DNA from: Mycolicibacterium sp. TUM20985
GTDB lineage: Bacteria > Actinomycetota > Actinomycetes > Mycobacteriales > Mycobacteriaceae
Length of the DNA stretch: 64,000 nt
Assembly (NCBI RefSeq): GCF_030295745.1
Contig: NZ_AP027291.1
Location: 3,658,001-3,722,000, forward strand
Direction: 5' to 3'
In this document: positions 43,898 through 52,995 of the stretch, piece by piece
Numbering within the stretch: position 1 is the stretch's first letter
How the letters are laid out: the number at the start of each line of letters is the position of its first letter
Notes under the pieces: model-generated
Told to the model about the DNA's origin: nothing
Seen by the model: the letters and a program-made list of their open reading frames with translations, nothing else
The model's database searches: none
Translations under genes and position numbers: made by a program

Positions 43898-44281
43898 GTG
43901 AACGAAGAGCGCCACCTCCTGCGTCAGTTGGGCATGCGGGACGTCGAGGAGTCCGATGAGCGCCTGGTCATCGAGATGGACAACCGGCCGAACCTGGTGA
44001 ACATCCGCGGTGCGCTGCAGGGCGGGTTGGTGGCCACTCTGATCGACATCGCGGCGGGCCGACTGGCCAGCAACGTCGTCGGCCCGGACCGGGACGTCAC
44101 CACGGCGGACATGAACGTCCACTTCCTGGCGCCGATCATCGAGGGCCCGGCGCGGGCGGAGGCCACCATCGTGCGGGCGGGCCGGCGCCTCATCGTGACG
44201 TCCGTCGACGTCACCGACGTCGGCCGGGACCGCCTGGCGTGCCGGGCGACGCTGAGCTTCGCCGTGCTTGAGCCCCGATGA
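43898..44281 (+). CDS. PaaI-like hotdog thioesterase
   Basis: 127 aa hotdog-fold protein. The helix VNIRGALQGGLVATLIDIAAGRLA and the strand VTTADMNVHFLAPIIEG match PaaI/YbgC-type acyl-CoA thioesterases, with the usual Asp in LIDIAAG. GTG 43898. The last codons (EPR, stop) lie inside the first unit of a 31-base tandem repeat, so the repeat supplies the C-terminus. Probably transcribed after the sulfotransferase. The acyl substrate is unknown. Confidence 0.9.
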   Translation: MNEERHLLRQLGMRDVEESDERLVIEMDNRPNLVNIRGALQGGLVATLIDIAAGRLASNVVGPDRDVTTADMNVHFLAPIIEGPARAEATIVRAGRRLIVTSVDVTDVGRDRLACRATLSFAVLEPR

Positions 44282-44371
44282 GCGCTTGCGCGAAGAGCAA
44301 GAGCCCCGATGAGCGCTTGCGCGAAGAGCAAGAGCCCCGATGAGCGCTTGCGCGAAGAGAATGAGCCCCGC
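44270..44371. repeat. 31-base tandem repeat, three units plus a partial
   Basis: Units begin at 44270, 44301 and 44332, each opening GAGCCCCGATGAGCGCTTGC, with a partial at 44363. Units 1 and 2 are identical; unit 3 differs in the last bases. The repeat lies between the convergent thioesterase and DUF1707 genes and provides the thioesterase stop. The short self-complementary core AGCGCT and near-palindromic CTTGCGCGAAG suggest a REP-like element. No spacers, so it is not CRISPR. Confidence 0.9.
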
Positions 44372-44970
44372 TAACCCCGCCGGAACTTGCCCAGTGCCGC
44401 ACGGCGCGGGCCCCGGATGTCGACCGACCCACAGACGCTGCGCCCGGTCAGGATGACGTGCGGACGGCCCTCGGCGGGCGCGTCCTTGCGATGATCGCGG
44501 GCGCTGCCGACCAGCACCTCGACGTCGTCGATCGACGCGCTGGCACCGTCGGGCAGCCGGATGTCCACCGACCCGAACTTCACGTCCAGTTCGATCACCA
44601 CGATCGGGCCGGCGAACCGCGCCTTGGTCAGGTCTAGGTCGATCGATCCCATCCGGCGCACCAGCGACAGTCGGGTGGGCACGATCCACTCCCCTTGGCG
44701 CTTCAGCGAGCCCAGCACGCCCTTGAGTTCGACCCGGTCGGTCGCCGACGTGACGATGGCGCCGGGACCCGGTAGATCCTCGACGAGCGCGGCGAGATCG
44801 GAGTGCAGGCGGGCTTGGGACACCGCGGCCGAGCGTTCCTCGAACTCGTCGATGTCGATGAGGCCCAGCGCCACCGCGTTGTGCAGGCGGCGCAGCGTCC
44901 CGTTGCGATCGGCATCCGAGATGCGGAGGACGAGGGCGTCCCCGCCCACGTCAGAGTTGATGCTGGTCAT
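44371..44970 (-). CDS. DUF1707 domain protein with LiaF-like C-terminus
   Basis: 199 aa. DUF1707 at about residues 14-66: LRISDADRNGTLRRLHNAVALGLIDIDEFEER, with the conserved DRN and LDEFEER-like patterns. The C-terminal half (about 80-190) is a beta-helix-like stretch with FGSVDIRLPDGASASIDDVEVLVGS and GRSVCGSVDIRGP, similar to cell-wall-active antibiotic response proteins. No membrane helix is seen. The stop abuts the 31-base repeat. It lies just downstream of the penicillin-binding lipoprotein on the same strand. Role unknown; an envelope-stress link is a family-based guess. Confidence 0.85.
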   Translation of the reverse strand: MTSINSDVGGDALVLRISDADRNGTLRRLHNAVALGLIDIDEFEERSAAVSQARLHSDLAALVEDLPGPGAIVTSATDRVELKGVLGSLKRQGEWIVPTRLSLVRRMGSIDLDLTKARFAGPIVVIELDVKFGSVDIRLPDGASASIDDVEVLVGSARDHRKDAPAEGRPHVILTGRSVCGSVDIRGPRRAALGKFRRG

Positions 44971-44998
44971 TGCTGTCCTCCTACGACCACCAGGCTAC

Positions 44999-46822
44999 TC
45001 AGGCCAGATAGTCCGGGGGCAGTCCGTTCAGCATGTCCTTGCACATCCGCACGGCGTACTCCGAGCTGCCGCCGCCGACGATGAGAGCCGCGAAGGCCAG
45101 GTCGCCGCGGTAGCCGGCGAACCAGGCGTGTGAACCGCCGTCGAACTCCGCCTCACCGGTCTTGCCGCGGACGTCACCGTTGCCATTGAGATCCTTGGCG
45201 GTGCCGTTGGTCACCACCAGCTGCATCATCGGCCGCAGGCCGTCGATCATCTTCGGCGTGATGGTCGGCGTGTCACCCGACACCTCGGTGTGCCTGCCCT
45301 CGATCAGCTGCGGTACCGGGGTCTTGCCCGCGGCGACGGTCGCCGCGGCCAGCGCCATGCCGAACGGGCTGACCAGCACCCGGCCCTGGCCGAAACCGTC
45401 CTCCGTGCGCTCGGTCAGGTTCACCGTCGGGGGAACCGATCCGGTGACGGTGGTGATGCCGTCGACGACGTAGTCCGTGCCGATGCCGTACTGCGCGGCG
45501 GCGGTGGTCAGGCCGCGCGGTGGCATGCGGCTCGCCAGCTCGGCGAACGTCGTGTTGCACGAATTCGCGAAGGCGCGCGACATGGGCACCGTGCCGAGGT
45601 CGAACCCGCCGTAGTTGGGGATCGTTCGCTGCCCGATGTCGATCTGGCCGGGGCAGCCGAGAAGCGTGTTGGGCGTCGCCATGTCGCGATCGATCGCTGC
45701 ACCCGCCGTCACGATCTTGAACGTCGAGCCCGGCGGGTAGAGGCCGGTGGTGGCGGCAGGCCCGTCCTCGTTGGCGGCAGCGTTCTGGGCCACGGCCAGG
45801 ATCTCGCCGGTGGACGGCTTGATCGCCACGATCATCGCCTTGCGGCCGACCATGTCGACTGCATCCTGTGCGGCATCCTGCACGGCACGGTCGAGGCTTA
45901 TGGTCACCGAAGGTGCTGGCGCACCAGGCGTTTCGTCGAGGACGTCGACGTCGACACCGTTCTGGTTGACGCTGACCACCCGCCAGCCGGCCTGGCCGTC
46001 GAGCTCGTCGACGACCGACTTCTTGACCTGGTTGATGATGTCGGGGGCGAAGCGATCGTCGGTGGGCAGCAACTCGGCATGCGGGGTGATGACGACACCG
46101 GGCAGGTTGCCGATGGCGGGCGCCACCGCGTCGCGGTCCGCCTGACGCAACGTGACGAGGTCCAGCGGCGTCGCCGACGAACTGGCCGTCTCGGCGAGCC
46201 GCTGGGCGTCCAGGGTCGGATCGAAGCGCCGCAGGGTGTCCGCCACGACGGTGGCCGTCGGCATCAGGTCCCCGCCCGCGGCCTTCGCGTCGAGTGCATA
46301 GTTGTACAGAAAGCCTGGCCGCAGCACGTCACTGCCACCGCGTTCGTTGACCGATGCCCGCGGCGGAGCGTCCGCGCGCAAGGCGAGGGTCTGGTTCTCG
46401 CCGAGGTTCGGATGCAAACCCGTTGCGCTCCAACGGACTTCCCACCGACCCTCCTCACGGACCATGTTGAGCCGACCGTCGTAGGTCCACGTGCGGTCCC
46501 TGGGTAGGTGCCACGTGTAGCGGTAGGCGATGCTGCCGGTGTCCTCGGCGTACTTGGAACCGAGGATCTGCGCGTCGAGCGTGGTCGCCTGCAGACCCGC
46601 CCACGCTTCGTTGAGGGCGGCCCTCGCGAGCGCAGGCTTGTCGCTGAGATCGGCGGCGACCCCGGTGTCCCCCTTGGCGAGCGCGGTGAAGAACGCCGTC
46701 GCCACCGGTTCGGGACCGTTGGGCTTGGGTGTGCAGGCGCTGACTCCGCCGACGGTCGCCACCACGGCGAGCACCGTGAGAAGTCCAGTGACTCGTGATG
46801 CGGATGAGGTTGTTGTGACCAT
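44999..46822 (-). CDS. Penicillin-binding lipoprotein (Rv2864c-like, class B PBP)
   Basis: 607 aa transpeptidase acting outside the membrane. Signal peptide with lipobox VSAC, Cys30. An NTF2-like N-terminal domain (about 35-150, MecA_N type) precedes a dimerisation domain. Penicillin-binding domain: Ser366-Thr-Phe-Lys369 in YPPGSTFKIV, SCN in AFANSCNTTF, and K554-T-G in VRGKTGEAEF. All three catalytic motifs are intact. Corresponds to M. tuberculosis Rv2864c (PbpB-like lipoprotein). Followed by the DUF1707 gene. Confidence 0.93.
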   Translation of the reverse strand: MVTTTSSASRVTGLLTVLAVVATVGGVSACTPKPNGPEPVATAFFTALAKGDTGVAADLSDKPALARAALNEAWAGLQATTLDAQILGSKYAEDTGSIAYRYTWHLPRDRTWTYDGRLNMVREEGRWEVRWSATGLHPNLGENQTLALRADAPPRASVNERGGSDVLRPGFLYNYALDAKAAGGDLMPTATVVADTLRRFDPTLDAQRLAETASSSATPLDLVTLRQADRDAVAPAIGNLPGVVITPHAELLPTDDRFAPDIINQVKKSVVDELDGQAGWRVVSVNQNGVDVDVLDETPGAPAPSVTISLDRAVQDAAQDAVDMVGRKAMIVAIKPSTGEILAVAQNAAANEDGPAATTGLYPPGSTFKIVTAGAAIDRDMATPNTLLGCPGQIDIGQRTIPNYGGFDLGTVPMSRAFANSCNTTFAELASRMPPRGLTTAAAQYGIGTDYVVDGITTVTGSVPPTVNLTERTEDGFGQGRVLVSPFGMALAAATVAAGKTPVPQLIEGRHTEVSGDTPTITPKMIDGLRPMMQLVVTNGTAKDLNGNGDVRGKTGEAEFDGGSHAWFAGYRGDLAFAALIVGGGSSEYAVRMCKDMLNGLPPDYLA

Positions 46823-46896
46823 TGAGGCTGATGTTAGAAGCGCGTCGGTCGCATGACGGGGAGGCGCACCGAGATCTCGTCGAGATCAGACCGTGA

Positions 46897-47751
46897 TCAG
46901 TCGAGCAGCACGGTCGCGAAGGTGCCGACCTCGGTGAACCCGATCCGCGCGTAGGTGGCCCGCGCCACCGTGTTGTAGGCGTTCACGTACAGACTCGCGA
47001 CGCGGCCGCTGCGGACCACCGCACCCGCAAGCGCGGCAGTTCCCGCCGCACCGAGCCCCCTGCCCCGCCAATCGGGGTGCACCCAGACGCCCTGGATCTG
47101 GCCGACTGCGGGCGACTGCGACCCGACCTCCGCCTTGAACACCACCTGACCGTGCTCGAAGCGCGCCCACGCCCGCCCCGCGGTGATGAGGCTCGCGACC
47201 CGTCGCCGATAGCCACGGCCACCGTCTCCGACGCGGGGGTCCACGCCGACCTCGCCGATGAACATGTCCACCGCGGCCACCAGGTAGGCGTCCAGCTGCT
47301 CGATCCGCACCGGACGGACATGCGGGTCGATCGGACACTGCGGCGCCGTCGCGAGCGCCATCAACGGTTGCTGATCCCGGACGTCGCGGGCCGGACCCCA
47401 GGCCTTCTCCAGGCGGTGCCACATGGGCAGCACCAGTTCGGCGCGGCCGACCAACGACGAACACCGCCGAACGGTGCTCATCGCCTTGTCCGCGAAGGCC
47501 ACCAGGTCGGCGGGCTCACCGCGCAACGGGATCAGGTTGGCGCCGGCGAAGCACAGCGAGTCGCTGGGGCGGCGTCGGGTCCACATCTCCCCCCCGATCG
47601 CGGGCGGATCGACCCCGTGGTCGGCCACGCGCGACGCAACCATGCAGGAACCGACGGGATCTTCGTCGAGGACGCGGCGCACCATTGCCGCATCGCGCAC
47701 CACCGTCACGCGTCGCTCATCGGCGAGACGAAACAGCGGAGGAGCGGACAT
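46897..47751 (-). CDS. GNAT family acetyltransferase (Rv2867c-like)
   Basis: 284 aa with a DUF4081-type N-terminal half (about 1-130, FRLADERRVTVVRDAAMVRRVL) and a C-terminal GNAT domain whose acetyl-CoA loop is QGVWVHPDWRGRGLGAAGTAAL. The end YARIGFTEVGTFATVLL is the usual GNAT beta-6/7. ATG 47751 was taken because GAAGGA precedes it and the length equals M. tuberculosis Rv2867c; the frame opens 18 codons earlier. Next gene upstream is ispG, 64 bases away. Substrate unknown. Confidence 0.91.
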   Translation of the reverse strand: MSAPPLFRLADERRVTVVRDAAMVRRVLDEDPVGSCMVASRVADHGVDPPAIGGEMWTRRRPSDSLCFAGANLIPLRGEPADLVAFADKAMSTVRRCSSLVGRAELVLPMWHRLEKAWGPARDVRDQQPLMALATAPQCPIDPHVRPVRIEQLDAYLVAAVDMFIGEVGVDPRVGDGGRGYRRRVASLITAGRAWARFEHGQVVFKAEVGSQSPAVGQIQGVWVHPDWRGRGLGAAGTAALAGAVVRSGRVASLYVNAYNTVARATYARIGFTEVGTFATVLLD

Positions 47752-47815
47752 CGGGTCCTTCTGGGGCGCGGTTCTCTTCGACCCGTACGCGGTGCGACCG
47801 CTCACGGGGACATGC

Positions 47816-48979
47816 TCAGCTTACGGTCACAACCGGTGCGCCGCTAACATCCTTCGAACCACGTTCGTCATTGATTTGGGCCGCGATCCGCATCGCCTCT
47901 TCGATGAGGGTCTCGACGATCATCTGCTCGGGCACCGTCTTGATCACTTCGCCTCGAACGAAGATCTGGCCCTTGCCGTTGCCCGAGGCGACGCCGAGGT
48001 CGGCCTCGCGAGCCTCACCCGGGCCGTTGACGACACAACCCATCACCGCGACGCGTAGCGGAACGTCCAGACCCTCGAGTCCGGCGGACACTTCGTTGGC
48101 CAGCTTGTAGACGTCGACCTGAGCGCGCCCGCAGGACGGGCACGACACGATCTCCAAACCGCGCGGACGCAGGTTGAGCGACTCCAGGATCTGATTGCCG
48201 ACCTTGATCTCCTCGACCGGCGGAGCAGACAACGACACTCGGATGGTGTCGCCGATGCCCTTCGACAGCAGCGCCCCGAAGGCGACCGCCGACTTGATGG
48301 TGCCCTGGAACGCCGGACCGGCCTCGGTCACGCCGAGGTGCAGCGGGTAATCGCACTGGGCCGCGAGCTGCTCGTAGGCGGCGACCATGATCACCGGATC
48401 GTTGTGCTTGACGCTGATCTTGATGTCACCGAAGCCGTGCTCCTCGAACAGCGAGGCCTCCCACAGCGCCGACTCCACCAACGCCTCGGGCGTAGCCTTG
48501 CCGTACTTCTGCATCATCCGCGCGTCGAGCGAGCCGGCGTTGACACCGATGCGGATCGGGATGCCCGCGTCGCCGGCCGCCTTCGCGACCTCCTTGACCC
48601 GGCCGTCGAACTCCTTGATGTTGCCGGGGTTGACACGCACGGCGGCGCAGCCCGCATCGATCGCGGCGAAGATGTACTTCGGCTGGAAGTGGATGTCGGC
48701 GATCACCGGGATCTGACTCTTCTTGGCGATCACCGCCAGCGCGTCGGCGTCCTCCTGACGGGGACAGGCCACCCGGACGATGTCGCAGCCGGAAGCGGTC
48801 AGTTCGGCGATCTGCTGCAGCGTCGAGTTGATGTCGTGCGTCTTGGTGGTGCACATCGACTGCACGGCGATCGGATAGTCGCTCCCGACGCCGACGTCGC
48901 GGACCATCAGCTGGCGCGTCTTGCGGCGCGGGGCCAGCGTCGGCGGAGGCGGTGCCGGCATACCCAACCCGACGGACAT
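47816..48979 (-). CDS. ispG: 4-hydroxy-3-methylbut-2-en-1-yl diphosphate synthase
   Basis: Iron-sulfur enzyme of the MEP isoprenoid pathway, converting MEcPP to HMBPP. 387 aa. N-terminal TIM barrel: QLMVRDVGVGSDYPIAVQSM, VRVNPGNIKEF, KISVKHNDP. The [4Fe-4S] cluster cysteines are in VSCPSCGRAQVDVY and VAVMGCVVNGPGEA. It follows rip1, with dxr upstream, so two MEP enzymes and the intramembrane protease share one transcription unit, as in M. tuberculosis (gcpE). Confidence 0.97.
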   Translation of the reverse strand: MSVGLGMPAPPPPTLAPRRKTRQLMVRDVGVGSDYPIAVQSMCTTKTHDINSTLQQIAELTASGCDIVRVACPRQEDADALAVIAKKSQIPVIADIHFQPKYIFAAIDAGCAAVRVNPGNIKEFDGRVKEVAKAAGDAGIPIRIGVNAGSLDARMMQKYGKATPEALVESALWEASLFEEHGFGDIKISVKHNDPVIMVAAYEQLAAQCDYPLHLGVTEAGPAFQGTIKSAVAFGALLSKGIGDTIRVSLSAPPVEEIKVGNQILESLNLRPRGLEIVSCPSCGRAQVDVYKLANEVSAGLEGLDVPLRVAVMGCVVNGPGEAREADLGVASGNGKGQIFVRGEVIKTVPEQMIVETLIEEAMRIAAQINDERGSKDVSGAPVVTVS

Positions 48980-48998
48980 GATGACTTCTTTCTGAGGC

Positions 48999-50228
48999 TT
49001 ATTGGAACAATCTGATCGGGTTGACCAGATCAGCGGTCACGGTCAGCAGCATGTAGCCGCCTACGACGACGAGCACGACGTAGGTCGCGGGCATCAGCTT
49101 GAGATAGTTCACCGGAGCACCGGCGACCTTGCCGCGCGCCGCCCGAATCATATTGCGGATCTTCTCGTACACCGCGATGGCGATGTGGCCACCGTCGAAC
49201 GGCAGCAGTGGCAGCAGGTTCACCGCGCCAAGCACGAAGTTCAGCTGGGCGAGGAAGAACCAGAACGCCACCCACAGCCCGGCATCGACCGTGTCACCGC
49301 CGATGATGCTGGCGCCGACGACGCTGATCGGCGTCTCCGGGTCGCGTTCACCGCCGCCGATGGAGGTCCACAGGGCGCCGATCTTCGTCGGGATCTTCGC
49401 CAGCGACTTACCTAGCTCGACCACCAGGTCACCGGTGAACGCGAAGGTGGCAGGCACCGCGGACAGCGGGTTGTACTGCGTCGGCCCGAACTGCGCGGCC
49501 GCGATGCCAACGGCGCCGACCTCGCTGGGGGCGCCGTTGCCGTCCTTGGTCCACCGCTGGGTCTTCGTGACGTCGACGGTCGTGGTGACGTCGGTGGTCC
49601 TGCCGTTCTCGGTGCGCTGGACGACGAACGGTGTCGGCGCGTTCAGCTTGCGTACGGCGGCGACCATCTCGTCGAAGTTCTTCACGTCGGTGTCCCCGAC
49701 CTTGACGACCGTGTCACCCGCCCGGATGCCCGCCAGCGCGGCGGGGCCTGGTCCGGTGCATTCGCCGAGGTTTCCCTTGGTGACTTCCGGTGATACACAG
49801 GAGGTTTCGCCGACGATCGCCGTGGTAGGCGGGTGCAGGTTGGGCAGACCCCAAACGACCGCGATGCCGTAGAGGAGCACCAGACCGATGATGAAGTTCA
49901 TGCCGGGGCCCGCGAAGAGCACCGCGACGCGCTTCCACACCTTCTGGCGGTACATGGCGTAGGGACGGTCCTCGGGGGTGAGCTCCTCGACCGACGTCAT
50001 GCCGGCGATATCGCAGAAACCGCCGAGGGGTACGGCCTTGACGCCGTACTCGGTGTACCCCAGCCGGTTGCGGCGCATCGTCGACCACACCGTCGGTCCG
50101 AATCCGACGAAGTAGCGCCGCACCTTCATCCCCGTGGCGCGCGCGATCCACATGTGCCCGCATTCATGCAGGGCCACCGAGACCAGAATGGCGAGTGCGA
50201 ACAGCACAATGCCCAATACGAACATCAT
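48999..50228 (-). CDS. rip1: Site-2 intramembrane metalloprotease Rip1
   Basis: 409 aa RseP-type zinc protease that cleaves anti-sigma factors within the membrane. The active site HECGH is at residues 21-25 in the first helix; the third zinc ligand lies in LLPLLPFDGGH near the C-terminal helices. A PDZ domain (about 120-215) contains ALAGIRAGDTVVKVGDTDV. It controls SigK, SigL, SigM and cell-envelope lipid composition in M. tuberculosis. Start ATG overlaps the dxr stop (ATGA). The same window carries a SigK-like promoter at 51515, a possible downstream target. Confidence 0.96.
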   Translation of the reverse strand: MMFVLGIVLFALAILVSVALHECGHMWIARATGMKVRRYFVGFGPTVWSTMRRNRLGYTEYGVKAVPLGGFCDIAGMTSVEELTPEDRPYAMYRQKVWKRVAVLFAGPGMNFIIGLVLLYGIAVVWGLPNLHPPTTAIVGETSCVSPEVTKGNLGECTGPGPAALAGIRAGDTVVKVGDTDVKNFDEMVAAVRKLNAPTPFVVQRTENGRTTDVTTTVDVTKTQRWTKDGNGAPSEVGAVGIAAAQFGPTQYNPLSAVPATFAFTGDLVVELGKSLAKIPTKIGALWTSIGGGERDPETPISVVGASIIGGDTVDAGLWVAFWFFLAQLNFVLGAVNLLPLLPFDGGHIAIAVYEKIRNMIRAARGKVAGAPVNYLKLMPATYVVLVVVGGYMLLTVTADLVNPIRLFQ

Positions 50229-51424
50229 CTAGTGGGTACGACCTCCCGTGCGACTGCTCTCCGCGCCTGGTCTCTGGCCCAGTCCTGCGCGTCGAGTACC
50301 TCATCCACGGTAGCGGGTTCTCCCGCCCACTGGTCCGCACCGCGCAAGACCTCGCCGACGATCCGGACGATCGCGGGGAAACGGATGCGGCCGTCGAGGA
50401 ACGCCTCGGCCGCCTCTTCGTTGGCGGCGTTGTAGACCGCGGTGAGACAGCCGCCCCGGCTACCGGCCTCCCGGGCCAGCGCCACGGCGGGGAAGACGTC
50501 GTCGTCGAGGGGCTCGAAAGTCCAGCTCGAGGCGGTCGTGAAGTCGCACGGTAGCGCCGCGCCGGCGATCCGCGCCGGCCAACCCAGCGCCAGCGCGATC
50601 GGGAGCCGCATGTCGGGCGGGCTGGCCTGGGCGATCGTGGAACCGTCGAAGAACGTGACCATGGAGTGCACGATCGACTGCGGGTGCACGACGACGTCGA
50701 TTCGGTCATAGGGGACCCCGAAGAGCAGATGCGTCTCGATCAACTCGAGGCCCTTGTTGACCAGCGAGGCCGAGTTCAGCGTGTTCATCGGGCCCATCGA
50801 CCACGTCGGGTGGGCGCCGGCCTGTTTGGGCGTGACGTCCTCGAGCGCTGCGGTCGTCCACCCGCGAAAGGGCCCACCCGATGCCGTCAGCACCAGCCGG
50901 GCGACTTCGTCGGACGTCCCGCCACGCAGGCATTGCGCCAAGGCAGAGTGCTCGGAGTCGACCGGCACGATCTGACCGGGTGCGGCCGCCTTGAGCACCA
51001 GCGGACCGCCGGCGATCAGCGATTCCTTGTTGGCCAGGGCCAGCCGGGCACCGGATTGCAGGGCAGCCAGGGTGGGGCGCAGCCCCCGGGCGCCGACCAA
51101 TGCATTGAGTACGACGTCGGCCTCGGTGTCCTCGACCAGTTGGGTAGCGGCCTCGGGGCCGACGTAGGCGACGTCGCCGATTTGCTCGGCGGCGGCGGGC
51201 GATGCGACGGCGACGTGGCGAGCCCCGGTCTGGGCCCGTTGGCGCGCCAGCAGGTCGGGGTTGGCGCCACCGGCGGCCAGTCCGACGACCTCGAATCTGT
51301 CGGGGTTGGCCGCGATGACTTCCAACGCCTGGGTGCCGATGGAACCGGTGCTGCCCAGCACTAACACGCGCAGACGACCCGACTCGGATCTCCGGTCGCG
51401 TCGCTCTTGCCCTCCGGATGTCAC
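50225..51424 (-). CDS. dxr: 1-deoxy-D-xylulose-5-phosphate reductoisomerase
   Basis: First committed MEP-pathway enzyme, NADPH-dependent, target of fosmidomycin. 399 aa. The NADPH loop is VLVLGSTGSIGTQALEV near residue 20. Metal and substrate site: PVDSEHSALAQCL and LTASGGPFRG, then ATWSMGP-type AHPTWSMGPMNTLNSASLVNKGLELIE. GTG at 51424. It begins the dxr-rip1-ispG unit, translationally coupled to rip1. The 172 bases upstream separate it from the divergent fasciclin genes. Confidence 0.97.
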   Translation of the reverse strand: MTSGGQERRDRRSESGRLRVLVLGSTGSIGTQALEVIAANPDRFEVVGLAAGGANPDLLARQRAQTGARHVAVASPAAAEQIGDVAYVGPEAATQLVEDTEADVVLNALVGARGLRPTLAALQSGARLALANKESLIAGGPLVLKAAAPGQIVPVDSEHSALAQCLRGGTSDEVARLVLTASGGPFRGWTTAALEDVTPKQAGAHPTWSMGPMNTLNSASLVNKGLELIETHLLFGVPYDRIDVVVHPQSIVHSMVTFFDGSTIAQASPPDMRLPIALALGWPARIAGAALPCDFTTASSWTFEPLDDDVFPAVALAREAGSRGGCLTAVYNAANEEAAEAFLDGRIRFPAIVRIVGEVLRGADQWAGEPATVDEVLDAQDWARDQARRAVAREVVPTR

Positions 51425-51514
51425 CGGACCATTGTGCCCGCAGCCGGGAGCACGGCCTACTCCCAGGAAATTCCCAGTCGGTTGTGACGCGAATGTGACA
51501 TACGGGCCACGATG

Positions 51515-51542
51515 CCATCCGTGACTGCGATCACCGCGAATG
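51515..51542 (+). promoter_or_regulatory. SigK-like promoter for the fasciclin genes
   Basis: CCATCC at 51515-51520 and CGAATG at 51537-51542, 16 bases apart, 54 bases before the first fasciclin start. This fits the SigK pattern known from the M. tuberculosis mpt83/mpt70 locus (CCATCC with a CGAAT-type -10). The assignment is by recall of that pattern and by the genes downstream. Confidence 0.6.
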
Positions 51543-51596
51543 CCCCCATGAGGACGGCGGCACGCGTCGTCTCAGACACATTGGAGTGATGACGTC

Positions 51597-52277
51597 ATGA
51601 AATCAGCTCACCGCAAAGCTTTCACGGCGGCCGGCCTGACCGCAGTCGCCATTCTCGGCACTTCCGCGTGTTCGAGCGAGACCGCCAGCGAAGCCACCAG
51701 CAGCGCCAGCAGTGTCTCTTCGAGCGTCGTGAGTAGCACCTCCTCGAGCGCGCCGGCGATGACCGCTGCCGCCGACCCCGCCGCCGATCTGGTTGGCACG
51801 GGTTGCGCCGGCTACGCCGAGCAGGTGCCCGAAGGCCCCGGATCCGTGGCTGGCATGGCCACGGCACCGGTCGTCACCGCAGCCGCGAGCAACCCGATCC
51901 TGACCACCTTGGCCTCCGCGGTCTCCGGCAAGCTCAACCCCGGCGTCAACCTCGTCGACACGCTCAACGGCGGCGAATTCACCGTGATCGCGCCGACCGA
52001 CGATGCATTCGCCAAGATCGACGCGGCGACGCTCGAGAAGCTGAAGACCGACGCCCCGCTGCTGACCAGCATCCTGACCTACCACGTGATCCCCGGGCAG
52101 CTCACCCCGGCAGAGGTCGCCGGAACGCACAAGACGGTCCAGGGCGCCGATGTCACCGTCACCGGTGCCGGCGAAGCGCTGAAGTTCGATGAGTCCGGCC
52201 TGGTCTGCGGTGGCGTCAAGACCGCCAACGCGACTGTCTACATGGTCGACACCGTCATGATGCCGCCCGCCGCCTAA
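51597..52277 (+). CDS. Fasciclin-domain lipoprotein, MPT83-like
   Basis: 226 aa. Signal peptide with lipobox-like TSAC, Cys25, then a Ser/Thr-rich tether (about 26-55). The fasciclin (FAS1) domain (about 95-225) has NLVDTLNGGEFTVIAPTDDAFAKID (H1/H2 box region) and LLTSILTYHVIPGQ. Two Cys in GTGCAGY and GLVCGG could form a disulfide as in MPB70/83. ATG 51597 with GGAG upstream. The next gene is a non-lipidated copy. Surface-exposed adhesion-type role is inferred from the family. Confidence 0.92.
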   Translation: MKSAHRKAFTAAGLTAVAILGTSACSSETASEATSSASSVSSSVVSSTSSSAPAMTAAADPAADLVGTGCAGYAEQVPEGPGSVAGMATAPVVTAAASNPILTTLASAVSGKLNPGVNLVDTLNGGEFTVIAPTDDAFAKIDAATLEKLKTDAPLLTSILTYHVIPGQLTPAEVAGTHKTVQGADVTVTGAGEALKFDESGLVCGGVKTANATVYMVDTVMMPPAA

Positions 52278-52323
52278 CAACTGCCACACCACGATTCGAA
52301 ATCCAGAAGGAAAGTTGACACCA

Positions 52324-52932
52324 ATGATTCTGAACAAGACCAAGAAGGCCGTCACCGGCGCCTCGATCGCCGCGATGGCGGTCGCCGGACTGCTCGCCTC
52401 GACCGGAACCGCGCAGGCGGATCCCGCTGCGGGTCTCGTCGGCCCCGCCTGCTCCGCGTACGCGGAGCAGGTACCCACCGGACCGGGTTCGGTCCAGGGC
52501 ATGTCCGTGGCGCCGGTCGCCACGGCCGCGTCCAGCAACCCGCTGCTGACCACCCTCACCGCTGCGGTGTCGGGGAAGCTCAATCCTCAGGTGAACCTCG
52601 TGGACACCCTCAACGGTGGCGAGTTCACGGTCTTCGCGCCGACCGATGATGCCTTCAAGAAGATCGACCCGGCGACCATCGAGACGCTCAAGACCGACGC
52701 CCCGCTGCTGACCAGCATCCTGACCTACCACGTCGTCCCGGGCCGGGTCAGCCCCGCGGATCTGAACGGAGTGCACAAGACGGTCCAGGGTGCCGACCTG
52801 AACGTCACGGGCATGGGTAACGAGCTCAAGGTGAACGATTCGTCCGTCGTCTGCGGAAACGTGCAGACCGCCAACGCGACCGTCTACCTGATCGACACCG
52901 TGCTGATGCCGCCTGCTCCTCCCGCGATGTAA
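52324..52932 (+). CDS. Secreted fasciclin-domain protein, MPT70-like
   Basis: 202 aa from ATG 52324 (AGAAGGAAAG upstream; a TTG at 52315 is possible). Cleavable signal peptide ending AQA before DPAAGLVGPAC, no lipobox. The FAS1 domain is highly similar to the preceding lipoprotein: NLVDTLNGGEFTVFAPTDDAFKKID, LLTSILTYHVVPGR, and the same paired Cys. It lies 46 bases downstream and is co-transcribed. In M. tuberculosis dipZ separates the two genes; here it is absent. Confidence 0.92.
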   Translation: MILNKTKKAVTGASIAAMAVAGLLASTGTAQADPAAGLVGPACSAYAEQVPTGPGSVQGMSVAPVATAASSNPLLTTLTAAVSGKLNPQVNLVDTLNGGEFTVFAPTDDAFKKIDPATIETLKTDAPLLTSILTYHVVPGRVSPADLNGVHKTVQGADLNVTGMGNELKVNDSSVVCGNVQTANATVYLIDTVLMPPAPPAM

Positions 52933-52995
52933 TCGAGGGATTCGATCGTCCACGGGGCGGTCCGGCATCACGCCGGGCCGCCCCGTTTCGTCGAC

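Noticed and set aside
44270..44371. CRISPR array
   Set aside because: Units are contiguous with no spacers, and no cas genes lie nearby.
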